This document shows, piece after piece, positions 18,368 to 27,013 of a DNA stretch of 64,000 bases. The notes beneath the pieces were generated by a model. It did not search any database and had not been told where the DNA came from. It saw only the letters and a program-made list of their open reading frames with translations. Within the stretch, counting starts at the first letter, position 1. Every line of letters starts with the position of its first letter. Origin of the DNA: DATEKX01 sp963726785 (GTDB taxonomy: Bacteria > Acidobacteriota > Blastocatellia > UBA7656); the NCBI GenBank assembly GCA_963726785.1, contig CAVSDJ010000007.1, forward strand, positions 2,108,001-2,172,000, written 5' to 3'. The position numbers were made by a program, and so were the translations under genes.

Positions 18368-20896
18368 ATGCGATCAGAGACAACAAACGAGTATCAGACG
18401 ACCACTGCTCCTATCGTTAGCATAATCATGCCCGCGTATCGCGTCGCCAAATACATAGGCGCGGCGCTGGATTCCATACTCGCTCAGACTTTCAAAGATT
18501 ACGAAATCATCATCGTCAATGATGGCTCGCCCGATACGGATAAGTTCGAGCTTGCGCTTGAGCCTTATCTAAAGAGCGTCATCTACATCAAGCAGGAAAA
18601 CGGCGGGCCGAGCGCGGCGCGCAATGTTGCGATTCAAAGAGCGCGCGGAGAGTTCCTAGCATTCCTCGATGCGGATGATTATTGGGAGCCGAACTACCTC
18701 GATCAGCAGTTGGCATTCCTGGAAAAGAACCGTTCGGTTGATCTGGTTTACTCGGACTCGTTACTGGTCGGAGATTCTCCTCTCGCGGGTCACACTTTCA
18801 TGGAGGTCACGCCGTCCTGGGGGGAAGCCACTTTTGAAAGTTTGCTCAGTGGTCGCTGCACGATCATCTTGTCAGGCACGGTTGTGCGCAGGCAATCGGT
18901 TATTGACGCGGGCCTGTTCAATGAAGAGCTTCGATACGCCGAAGATTACGATCTGTGGCTGCGAGTAGCAAAGCAGGGGTCGCGACTGGCTTATCAAGAG
19001 CAAGTGTTGCTCAACAAGAGAATGCATGGGGCCAGTTTAAGCTCCGACCGCCAGAGGCTGCACGAAAGCGCGTTATGCGTGCTTGAAAAGTCGAAGAATG
19101 AGCCGGGACTCAGCCAGGATGTGAAGGAAGCTATTGCCGAGCAATCTGCAAGGTTGACGGCGCTGGTGAAATTGGAACAGGGGAAAGTCCATTTATCGCG
19201 GGGTGATTTTGCTGGCGCGCAAGAGGCGATCAAAGAAGCCAATTCATTTTTTATGAACTGGAAGCTGCGCGCGGCGCTCTTTTGCCTTCGATACGCGCCG
19301 CGTTTGCTGCTGCGAATCTACGGTTTCTTTGGGCCGTTCAGTTCAGAGAAAAGAAATAAAGATCAGTTTGATGAAAGAGGCGACTCAATGACATCGCGCG
19401 TCGCGTTGTACATGTTCGCCAAGACCATAGCGTTTCTGTTCAGCTTTGCTTTGCCGTTGCTACTTGTGCGGCGATTGAGCCAGCACGAGTTCGGGCTATA
19501 TAAGCAAGTATTTCTCGTCGTCGGCACGGCGTTCCACATACTTCCGCTGGGCGTCGGCATGAGCGCCTACTATTTTCTGCCGCGCGAACGCGAGCGACAG
19601 GGACAAGTCATATTCAACATCCTGCTCTTTTACTTGATGATGGCGGGAATCATCTGTTTGACGTTCGCGCTGCGCCCGCAGACGATTTCGATTATTTTCA
19701 ACAGCTCGGAACTGGTCGGGTACTCGTCGCTGATTGGGCTGGTCATCTTCTTTTGGGTCATTTCGTCATTTCTTGAAACGGCTGCAGTCGCGCATCAAGA
19801 ATTCAGACTGGCCACTGTTTTTGTCATCAGCTCGCAATTCACAAAGACGTTCTTGTTGCTTGCTGCGGCGATTTCCTTCGGCACAGTTTGGGGCCTGATC
19901 TACGCCGCGATAATTCAAGGGGCGCTTCAAACAGTAATCATGCTGCTTTACTTGCGTTCGCGCTTCGGAGCATTCTGGCGAATCTTTGAATGGTCAATGA
20001 TGCGAAAGCAGTTGGCTTATGCGCTGCCGCTTGGCATAGCAGCGGTAATCATAGGCATGCAATCTGACATTGATAATTACTTCGTCGCGAACCACTTCGG
20101 CGCGGCTGCTTATGCCATCTACGCGATAGGCTGTTTTCAGTTGCCGATCATCGGCATCATAAGCGATTCCGTAGGCTCTGTGATGATACCGCGCGTCAGC
20201 TATCTGCAAAAGTTTGGCAGGCGACGAGAAATCATCGAGTTAACGGCGAAGATGATGCGCAAGCTGTCGGCGGCTTACTTTCCTTTGTATGTTTTTTTTC
20301 TGGTGTTAGGGCGCGAGTTCATCACGTTCCTGTTCACCGATCAATACCTCGCCAGCTATCCGATCTTTGCAATCAATCTTACGCTTGTTCCTCTCGCCAT
20401 TTTGACGAGCGGCTGCGACCCGATAATGAGAGCTTATGCCGAGCACCGTTATTTTCTGCTCAAAGCCCGTGTAGCTTTGTTGACCGTACTCATCATTGCT
20501 TTGTGGCTGGGCACCAGCAGGTATGGAATGGTGGGCACGATAACGATGGCGATAAGTATCAGCTTCATCGAGCGATTCGTCACGGCTATCAAGGTTGGGC
20601 GCGTGCTTCAAATCAAGCGCGGCGAATTCAAGCTACTGAAGGACGTAGGAAAGCTGGCGATTGCTTCCGGTTTTGCGGGCGTGCTTGCTGCGATAACGCG
20701 CCAGAGCATGCTCGGAGCCAGCGCGTTGTGGATTCTTCTGGTGTGCGGAATCGTTTTTGCGGCGGCCTATTTTGCATCGGTCATGCTTTTCAAGGTGATG
20801 ACGCAGAGCGAGCGCAAAGCAATTGGATACCAGCTTGCTCGCCTGCGTTACCTGTTGTGGAAGCGAGGTGTTCCCGTGTCGGAAGCCGATTATTGA
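18368..20896 (+). CDS. Fusion of family 2 glycosyltransferase and polysaccharide flippase
   Basis: Protein of 842 residues. Residues 1-230 form a GT2 GT-A domain (PIVSIIMPAYRVAKYIG, IIVNDGSPD, FLDADDYWEP, AEDYDLWLRV). A helical linker runs to about 330. From residue 341 there is a complete MATE/Wzx-like flippase with about 12 membrane helices, starting at an internal methionine (MTSRVALYMFAKTIAFLFSF). GT2 enzymes extend lipid-linked sugars and flippases move them across the membrane, so the fusion would couple the two steps. The internal ATG 19388 is preceded by AGAGGCGACTCA, so a separate flippase might also be made. No frameshift separates the halves. Confidence 0.86.
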   Translation: MRSETTNEYQTTTAPIVSIIMPAYRVAKYIGAALDSILAQTFKDYEIIIVNDGSPDTDKFELALEPYLKSVIYIKQENGGPSAARNVAIQRARGEFLAFLDADDYWEPNYLDQQLAFLEKNRSVDLVYSDSLLVGDSPLAGHTFMEVTPSWGEATFESLLSGRCTIILSGTVVRRQSVIDAGLFNEELRYAEDYDLWLRVAKQGSRLAYQEQVLLNKRMHGASLSSDRQRLHESALCVLEKSKNEPGLSQDVKEAIAEQSARLTALVKLEQGKVHLSRGDFAGAQEAIKEANSFFMNWKLRAALFCLRYAPRLLLRIYGFFGPFSSEKRNKDQFDERGDSMTSRVALYMFAKTIAFLFSFALPLLLVRRLSQHEFGLYKQVFLVVGTAFHILPLGVGMSAYYFLPRERERQGQVIFNILLFYLMMAGIICLTFALRPQTISIIFNSSELVGYSSLIGLVIFFWVISSFLETAAVAHQEFRLATVFVISSQFTKTFLLLAAAISFGTVWGLIYAAIIQGALQTVIMLLYLRSRFGAFWRIFEWSMMRKQLAYALPLGIAAVIIGMQSDIDNYFVANHFGAAAYAIYAIGCFQLPIIGIISDSVGSVMIPRVSYLQKFGRRREIIELTAKMMRKLSAAYFPLYVFFLVLGREFITFLFTDQYLASYPIFAINLTLVPLAILTSGCDPIMRAYAEHRYFLLKARVALLTVLIIALWLGTSRYGMVGTITMAISISFIERFVTAIKVGRVLQIKRGEFKLLKDVGKLAIASGFAGVLAAITRQSMLGASALWILLVCGIVFAAAYFASVMLFKVMTQSERKAIGYQLARLRYLLWKRGVPVSEADY

Positions 20897-20943
20897 ATCG
20901 GTAATCACAGTGCTGTTTGCAAATTGCTATGTGAGAGGCGATT

Positions 20944-22326
20944 ATGCGCAAAGCTCATGAATTATTATCGGTGAATATTCTGCTGCCGTTGTGGCATCTA
21001 CAGCGGCTCGTGCGCCCTTCGCGTCGCGCCATCGCGCTTTCAATTCAGGAAGGGCTGCGCTTTCGGCGTAAAGCCGAATCGTGGAACGCAGAGCAGAAGC
21101 AAGAGTGGATCATAGGTCGCCTGCGCCACGTTACTCGCAGGGCGTACAGCGAAACCGCGTACTACAAAGACCTGTTTGATCGCATAGGATTCGACCCGCA
21201 GGCAGATTTCACTTTCGAAGATTTCTCGCGGCTGCCCGTGCTTGAACGAGATCAAGTGCGGAAAGCCGGGCGCAAGCTCATCGCTCAATCAATGCCCGTC
21301 GAGAAACTGCAAAAAGATTCGACCGGAGGTTCTACGGGAACGCCTACGGAAATATGGATAGGCCCGGAAGAGATGGGATGGAAGGAAAGCTGCGGAGAGT
21401 ATTTTATGCAGCGACTCGGAGTCCCAACAGGAAAAAGAACCGCGCTTCTCTGGGGCCATCACCTCGACCCTAAGGCCAGAGACAGTCTGCGCGAACGCTA
21501 TCACCAGCTTGAAACCAACAGCCGCTGGTTCGATTGCTTGAGGCTATCGCCCGACACGCTTGAACAGTATCACAGGGAGTTCGAGCGTTGGCGTCCGTCA
21601 TGCATCGTCGCCTATGCCAGCGCGGTCGGTCATCTCGCCGAGCATATTCTGGAACGAGGCTACCAGCCGAACTACCCGACGCGCTGTTTTGTTACGGGAG
21701 CGGAAAAGCTACTGCCCGATCACCGAGAGAAGATCGAGCAGGCTTTCGGTCGCCCGGTTTATGAACGCTACGGGGCCAGAGATGTAGGATACATCGCCTT
21801 TCAGCTTGACCCGTATCGCTCGCTTGATTACGAAGTTGATTGGGCAAATCTTCTTGTCGAGCCTGAAACGAACGAGCCTGATTCGAGCATCATCATCACA
21901 AAACTTCACGCCGATGGAATGCCGATGCTTCGTTATCGCATCAATGATGTCGCGTTATTTCCAGAACAAAGCAGGCCCGGCCATCCCGCTTTCAGGTTGC
22001 GCGAGATCATAGGCCGCGACACTGATCGCATCTGGCTGCCGGACGGGCGATGGATAACGGGGCTGCAAATCCCGCACATGATGAAAGATCATCCAGTGCG
22101 CGAATATATGTTTACTCAACGCTCGGACTACTCTGTCGAAATAAAGATTGTGCCCAAAAGCGAGTTTGCGGAATGGAGCCGTCGCGCGATACTGGCGACG
22201 GTCGGAGCGAACCTGCCCGGACTTGAAATTACGACTGTGCTGGTTGATGAGATTCCGCGAACCAAAGCGAATAAATGGCGACCCGTAGTGAGCGAAGTCG
22301 AGACGCGGTACAGGAGATCGGCGTGA
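20944..22326 (+). CDS. Adenylate-forming ligase, phenylacetate-CoA ligase/CapK-like
   Basis: Protein of 460 residues related to PaaK and the capsule-associated CapK group. It has the ATP-binding loop DSTGGSTGTPTEIWIG, YERYGARDVGYIAFQ as the A5-like motif and LRYRINDVALFPE as the A7-like motif, followed by a small C-terminal domain. Such enzymes activate a carboxylic acid as an adenylate; the acceptor in capsule clusters is mostly unknown. GAGAGG precedes the ATG. The last codons overlap the GTG start of the DUF362 gene, which in turn overlaps the second asnB, so the three look like one functional unit. Confidence 0.82.
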   Translation: MRKAHELLSVNILLPLWHLQRLVRPSRRAIALSIQEGLRFRRKAESWNAEQKQEWIIGRLRHVTRRAYSETAYYKDLFDRIGFDPQADFTFEDFSRLPVLERDQVRKAGRKLIAQSMPVEKLQKDSTGGSTGTPTEIWIGPEEMGWKESCGEYFMQRLGVPTGKRTALLWGHHLDPKARDSLRERYHQLETNSRWFDCLRLSPDTLEQYHREFERWRPSCIVAYASAVGHLAEHILERGYQPNYPTRCFVTGAEKLLPDHREKIEQAFGRPVYERYGARDVGYIAFQLDPYRSLDYEVDWANLLVEPETNEPDSSIIITKLHADGMPMLRYRINDVALFPEQSRPGHPAFRLREIIGRDTDRIWLPDGRWITGLQIPHMMKDHPVREYMFTQRSDYSVEIKIVPKSEFAEWSRRAILATVGANLPGLEITTVLVDEIPRTKANKWRPVVSEVETRYRRSA

Positions 22327-23726
22327 GCAGGAGAGAGTACGACCCTGAAATGCGCAGCGACCCGCGTGTAGCAATTGCCCGCCTGTCTGAACAGGGCTAT
22401 GTGAATGAAGCACAGATCGCGGAAGCTCTTGATCGCGCGGCTGTTTCGCTCGGTTGGTTAGAAGACAGGCGCGGCCCGTTCGCGAAGGTCATACACGAGG
22501 GCGCGCGAGTCTTGATCAAGCCCAATTTCGTTATGCACGAAAACCAGGGCGCGGGCGGAATCGAGCCTCTCGTCACTCATCCGTCGCTAGTGCGCGCGGC
22601 AACCGTAGCCGCGCTTCGAGCGGGCGCATCGCAAGTGATGGTCGGAGATGCGCCTGTGCAGGGCTGCGATTTCGATAGCTTGTTGAGCGCGACAGGGCTT
22701 GACTTGTGGGCAGCCGATTTGATGAAAAGCGAGCCTCGGTTCAAAGGGGTTCACGACTTCCGAAGAACGACTTGCGTTTTCGTGAACGGAGTCAGAGTAG
22801 CTTCGGAAAACCTGCAAGGTGAAGACGGGTTCGTCCTCTTCGATTTGGGAAGCGAAAGCTTGCTTGAGCCGATCACAGATGATCGAGGCTCGTTTCGCGT
22901 GACCTGTTATGACCCGCGATTGATGGCTAAAACGCACGCGCCGGGACGCCATCAATATCTGGTAGCCAGAGACGTGATGGAAGCAGACGTAATCATCAAC
23001 CTGCCGAAATTGAAGACTCACAAAAAAGCAGGCGTTACCTGCGCGCTCAAGAATCTAATAGGCATCAACGGAAACAAAGAATATCTGCCTCATCATAGAA
23101 CAGGCGGGTCTGGTTCAGGCGGCGACTGTTATCCGGGCACGAGTATTGTCAAGCGCGCTCTTGAATATACGCTCGACCGGCAGAATCAGGCGGCTTCGTT
23201 TGCGACAGGCAAGTTATGGCAAGAGCTTGCATCGAACCTCACGCGGGTTTCTACGCGCGCGGGCGATGAGCTTGGCGTCGAAGGCTCGTGGTCGGGCAAC
23301 GATACGATTTGGAGAACCGGCCTGGACTTAAATCGCATACTGCTTTACGGGCGTTCGGACGCGACTCTTTCCGACGCCGCCGAGCGTCGCGTGTTGCATC
23401 TTGTGGATGCGGTTGTCGCCGGACAGGGAGATGGCCCACTGCGCCCTGACCCGCTGGCCGTAGGTCTGATCTTTATGGGAAGCAATGCCGCAGCCGTGGA
23501 TTGGGTAGGCGCACATTTACTGGGCTATGATCCTGCGCGCATACGGATAGTCAGAGAATCGTTCGGAAATTTCCGCTGGCCTATTGCTTCGTTCTCATCT
23601 TCTGATGTGACGGTTCTCGGAGACCTCGGTCGTGAGAACGCCGACGAGTTCTTTCAATCGCGAGAAATTCCTGATGTGAAATATCCGGCGGGGTGGCGCG
23701 ATGCCGCACGCCTTGGAGTTGCCTGA
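22323..23726 (+). CDS. DUF362 domain-containing protein
   Basis: Protein of 467 residues from GTG 22323, which overlaps the upstream stop and follows AGGAG; a start at 22275 would extend into the ligase gene. It has the DUF362 signature: VLIKPNFV near the start, INLPKLKTHKKAGVTCALKNLIGING in the middle and a VDAVVAGQGDGP motif near the end. No CxxCxxC ferredoxin cluster is seen, although some DUF362 proteins have one. Function is not established. Tight coupling with an adenylate-forming ligase and an amidotransferase suggests a modification step on the glycan or its precursor. Confidence 0.85.
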   Translation: MSRREYDPEMRSDPRVAIARLSEQGYVNEAQIAEALDRAAVSLGWLEDRRGPFAKVIHEGARVLIKPNFVMHENQGAGGIEPLVTHPSLVRAATVAALRAGASQVMVGDAPVQGCDFDSLLSATGLDLWAADLMKSEPRFKGVHDFRRTTCVFVNGVRVASENLQGEDGFVLFDLGSESLLEPITDDRGSFRVTCYDPRLMAKTHAPGRHQYLVARDVMEADVIINLPKLKTHKKAGVTCALKNLIGINGNKEYLPHHRTGGSGSGGDCYPGTSIVKRALEYTLDRQNQAASFATGKLWQELASNLTRVSTRAGDELGVEGSWSGNDTIWRTGLDLNRILLYGRSDATLSDAAERRVLHLVDAVVAGQGDGPLRPDPLAVGLIFMGSNAAAVDWVGAHLLGYDPARIRIVRESFGNFRWPIASFSSSDVTVLGDLGRENADEFFQSREIPDVKYPAGWRDAARLGVA

Positions 23727-25720
23727 TGTGCGGAATTGCAGGTTTGATCGGAACAATCAATGAAGTCGAGCGGGTAAGCGCAGTCCGAAAGATGACCGAC
23801 TCGATTGCTCGCAGAGGGCCTGATGGTGAAGGAATAGAAGTTTGGGATTGCGCCGTGCTCGGACATCGCAGGCTCGCGATCATAGACCTCAGCGATGCGG
23901 GACGCCAGCCTATGTCGTCGGCAGATGGTTCGATAGCGGTTATCTTCAACGGCGAGATTTATAACTTTCTTGACCTGCGAAACGAATTGATAGGTCGCGG
24001 TTACAACTTCGCAAGCGATACGGATACGGAAGTCTTAATACATGGTTACAAGGCCTGGGGATTGGATGAACTGGTATCGAGATTAAGAGGGATGTTCGCA
24101 TTCGCACTGTGGGACGATGGCAAGCGAAAGTGTTTTCTTGTGCGCGACCGGCTTGGCGTGAAGCCTCTGCTTTATTCGATTCGTGATGGACGGTTGGCAT
24201 TCGCTTCGACAGCGCGCGCGCTCAGGGCCGGAGGATTTGCCGGAGAAATAGATGAACGGGCGATAGCAGAATATCTGGAATTCGGCTTTATCACGGATGA
24301 GCGTTCAATATACAAAGGGGTTTGCAAAGTTGCCGCAGCATCAATCGTCGAGTGGAGCGAAGGAGCGATTCGCACGCACGAGTATTGGTCAACGCCCGAA
24401 GTTGATGAGTCTGGCAAGCTGTCCTTCAATGAAGCGGTAGAAGAGACCGAGCGTATATTTTTAGAAGCCGTAAGACTCAGGCTTCATGCCGATGTGCCGG
24501 TCGGCGCGCTGCTGAGCGGCGGCGTTGATTCAAGCCTTGTATGCTGGGCCATAGCTCAGTTGGGCGGCGACGTTACTGCTTACACTATCGGCACGCCCGG
24601 CGACCCCTGGGATGAAACAGACGACGCAACGGCGACGGCCCGAACGCTTGGAATGCCTCATCGTGTGTTAGAGCTTTCGCCCGCCGGTGCGCCCGATGTG
24701 AATGAACTGGTGTCGGCATTCGGCGAGCCGTTCGCCTGCGCCTCTGCCTTAGGGATGTTAAGCGTTTCTCAAGCTGTGGCAAGCTCAGCGAAGGTTTTGC
24801 TTACAGGCGATGGCGGGGACGATGTGTTTTTAGGTTACCCTGAGCATCGTCATTTCTGGATGGCGCAGCGCCTTGCGCGAGGGTTGCCAACTGCTAGCGG
24901 CAAACTGTGGCTTGCGGTTCGCGAGAGCTTTCCTGCGCGCGGCCACCTGCGCCGCGTCAGATCATTTATTGATTACGCGACGGGCGGTTTAGGCGCTGTC
25001 ACAAACGCGCGCGATGGATTGCCGATGTACCGGCGCAATGGCTTGCTCGGGGAAAGACTCATTGATGCAGAGATTGATCAACGCGCCATCCCCCGGTCGT
25101 TTGATTCGGCGCGAAGGCTCTTGACGGAGTTCTTACTTCACGACCGTCGCACCAGATTCACAGGAGAGTACCTGCCGAAAGTAGACGGCGCGACGATGCA
25201 TCATTCGATAGAAGCTCGGTCGCCTTTCCTCGATCAGAAGCTATGGGAGTTCGCGTCTGCTCTCCCGTTCGGCCTGCGCTTGAAAGGCGGCAATCTGAAA
25301 GCGATCTTGCGCGAGATTGCGCGACGAAGAATAGGCGAGCGCGTTGCAAGCGGGCGCAAGCGAGGATTTGGTATTCCTGTTCAGCGATGGCTCGCAGGTC
25401 GCTGGCGCTCGATGGTCGAAGATAGCTTTCGAGATTCGGTGCTTGAGCGAGAAGGGTGGCTGCGGTCAGCCGGGATTCTCGATCAACTGGAAAAAGCCGC
25501 GCAACAAGGATGGGCGTCGAATCAATTGTGGTACAGCTTCGTACTCGAATCATGGTTGAAGCACGAGCGAGCGCAATCAGAGCCATTTAATTCTCGGAAA
25601 GAAGCAATGAAAAAAGAAGCAGTTCACCGCAGAGGCGCAAAGGACGCAGAGGATGCGCAGGGGTTAAGCAAATATAAAAATCTCTGCGCCCCCTCCGCGT
25701 CCTCCGCGCCTCTGCGGTGA
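23726..25720 (+). CDS. asnB: Glutamine-dependent asparagine synthase-like amidotransferase (2), C-terminus made by a repeat
   Basis: Protein of 664 residues. The ATG overlaps the previous stop (TGATG). It has MCGIAGLIG with Cys2, GHRRLAIIDL, FNGEIYNF, the PP-loop LLSGGVDSSLV, LTGDGGDDVFLGYPEH and SIEARSPFLDQKLWEFA, so both catalytic halves look intact. The last 30 or so residues, from AVHRRGAKDAEDA to SASSAPLR, and the stop codon are encoded by the palindromic element 25623-25720. The native protein therefore probably ended near residue 630. Probable role: amide formation on a carboxylated sugar or on the acid activated by the adjacent ligase. Confidence 0.87.
   Translation: MCGIAGLIGTINEVERVSAVRKMTDSIARRGPDGEGIEVWDCAVLGHRRLAIIDLSDAGRQPMSSADGSIAVIFNGEIYNFLDLRNELIGRGYNFASDTDTEVLIHGYKAWGLDELVSRLRGMFAFALWDDGKRKCFLVRDRLGVKPLLYSIRDGRLAFASTARALRAGGFAGEIDERAIAEYLEFGFITDERSIYKGVCKVAAASIVEWSEGAIRTHEYWSTPEVDESGKLSFNEAVEETERIFLEAVRLRLHADVPVGALLSGGVDSSLVCWAIAQLGGDVTAYTIGTPGDPWDETDDATATARTLGMPHRVLELSPAGAPDVNELVSAFGEPFACASALGMLSVSQAVASSAKVLLTGDGGDDVFLGYPEHRHFWMAQRLARGLPTASGKLWLAVRESFPARGHLRRVRSFIDYATGGLGAVTNARDGLPMYRRNGLLGERLIDAEIDQRAIPRSFDSARRLLTEFLLHDRRTRFTGEYLPKVDGATMHHSIEARSPFLDQKLWEFASALPFGLRLKGGNLKAILREIARRRIGERVASGRKRGFGIPVQRWLAGRWRSMVEDSFRDSVLEREGWLRSAGILDQLEKAAQQGWASNQLWYSFVLESWLKHERAQSEPFNSRKEAMKKEAVHRRGAKDAEDAQGLSKYKNLCAPSASSAPLR
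25623..25720. repeat. Palindromic TTCACCGCAGAGGCGC element, copy 2
   Basis: Inverted repeat of about 98 bp. The ends read TTCACCGCAGAGGCGC and GCGCCTCTGCGGTGA, with matching GACGCAGAGG-type inner parts. It lies inside the 3' end of the asparagine synthase-like gene, and its right end supplies both that gene's TGA and an overlapping GTG in frame with the next glycosyltransferase. Confidence 0.87.
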
Positions 25721-25746
25721 GTCTTTATTTAACCCGGACAACTGAG

Positions 25747-26925
25747 TTGAAGCGAAGCGTTTTACATCTCGTCAGCAGTTTTCATCAAGGCGGCTCTGAG
25801 CGGCAGGCCGTCCAACTTGTGCGACTGCTCAAAGAGAGTGGTCGTTATGATGTGAGCCTGGCTTGTTTGGACAGCAGCGGGGCGCTGCGCGACGAGGCAG
25901 AGGGGTTAGGACTTTCTGAGATTCCCGAATACAGATTGACCAGTTTCTATGACCGCAATATGGTTACGCAGCTTCGACGGTTTGCTCGATCCTTGCGGCA
26001 GCGCGAGATCAGCATCCTACATACGCATGACTTTTACACAAACGTATTCGGGATGGCAGCCGCGCGAATGGCGCGCGTGCCCGTTCGCATCGCATCGCGC
26101 CGCGAGACTACAGGCTGGCGCACGAACGCGCAGAAGTTCGTAGAACGTCTGAGCTATCGCCTGGCTCATTCCATCGTTGCCAATTCGGAAGCGGTTCGCG
26201 GGCAATTACTCAAAGAGGGCGTGCGCTCGGAAAAGATAGTTACTATCTACAACGGGCTTGATATCGAACGCATCAAGCCTCGCCCCGGCTTGAGCCGCGC
26301 GAGAATGCTTGCTTCGTTTGATCTGCCACATCAAGGCAATCATCGCTTTGTCACCATAGTCGCTAACTTGCGCCACGCGGTGAAAGACCATCCGACTTTT
26401 CTGCGAGCAGCCAGCCGCGTTTATCGAAGCTCGCCTTACGCGCGTTTCGTCATCGCTGGCGAAGGCGAATTAATCGGGCCTATGCGCGAGTTAGCCGGGC
26501 AGTTAGGCTTAGAGCAAGTCACGCATTTCATAGGCGGGTGCGAGCGAATTGCAGAGCTGTTGGCTGTTTCCGATGTGTGCGTGTTGAGTTCAAAGGCCGA
26601 AGGGTTCTCAAACTCCATTCTCGAATACATGGCCGCCGCGCGACCCGTCGTTGTCACAGATGTCGGCGGCGCGCGTGAAGCGGTTGTCGATGGCGAAACA
26701 GGTTACGTAGTGCTTCCGGGCGATGACAAAGCTATGGCAGAAAGAATCATCTCCTTGCTTAATCACACGGGCGAAGCGCAAGCGATGGGAGATAAAGCGC
26801 GGAAGAGGGTTGAAGAAAAATTCTCATGTCAGGCCCAGCTTGAGCGCGAAGAGAGTTTGTACGACAGGCTGCTTTCGCAGTCGCGTTTCACCGCGCCACA
26901 GGTGTTGAGCAGTGCGACGCGGTAA
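25747..26925 (+). CDS. Glycosyltransferase family 4 (1)
   Basis: GT-B enzyme of 392 residues from TTG 25747; a GTG at 25717 inside the palindrome would add ten residues unlike the family. It begins KRSVLHLVSSFHQGGSERQ, a typical donor/acceptor loop start. NSEAVRGQLLKEGV, IYNGLD and VANLRHAVKDHPTFL lie in the middle, and SSKAEGFSNSILEYMAAARPVVVTDVGG carries the conserved EX7E region. It transfers a sugar with retention from a nucleotide sugar. Neither candidate start has a strong ribosome-binding site, so the palindrome may have disturbed initiation. Confidence 0.85.
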   Translation: MKRSVLHLVSSFHQGGSERQAVQLVRLLKESGRYDVSLACLDSSGALRDEAEGLGLSEIPEYRLTSFYDRNMVTQLRRFARSLRQREISILHTHDFYTNVFGMAAARMARVPVRIASRRETTGWRTNAQKFVERLSYRLAHSIVANSEAVRGQLLKEGVRSEKIVTIYNGLDIERIKPRPGLSRARMLASFDLPHQGNHRFVTIVANLRHAVKDHPTFLRAASRVYRSSPYARFVIAGEGELIGPMRELAGQLGLEQVTHFIGGCERIAELLAVSDVCVLSSKAEGFSNSILEYMAAARPVVVTDVGGAREAVVDGETGYVVLPGDDKAMAERIISLLNHTGEAQAMGDKARKRVEEKFSCQAQLEREESLYDRLLSQSRFTAPQVLSSATR

Positions 26926-26935
26926 GTAAAACCAC

Positions 26936-27010
26936 GTAGGGGCGACCCTCTGTGGTCGCCCCAGATTAGTGACATTTGAATCTGGGGCGACCACAGAGGG
27001 TCGCCCCTAC
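26936..27010. repeat. Palindromic GTAGGGGCGACC element, copy 2 (perfect 32-bp arms)
   Basis: Arms 26936-26967 and 26979-27010 are perfect reverse complements over 32 bp, with an 11-base loop. The element ends 3 bp before the chosen start codon of the next GT4. Perfect arms suggest a more recent insertion or conversion than copy 1 at 2122-2196. Confidence 0.92.
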
Positions 27011-27013
27011 AGG

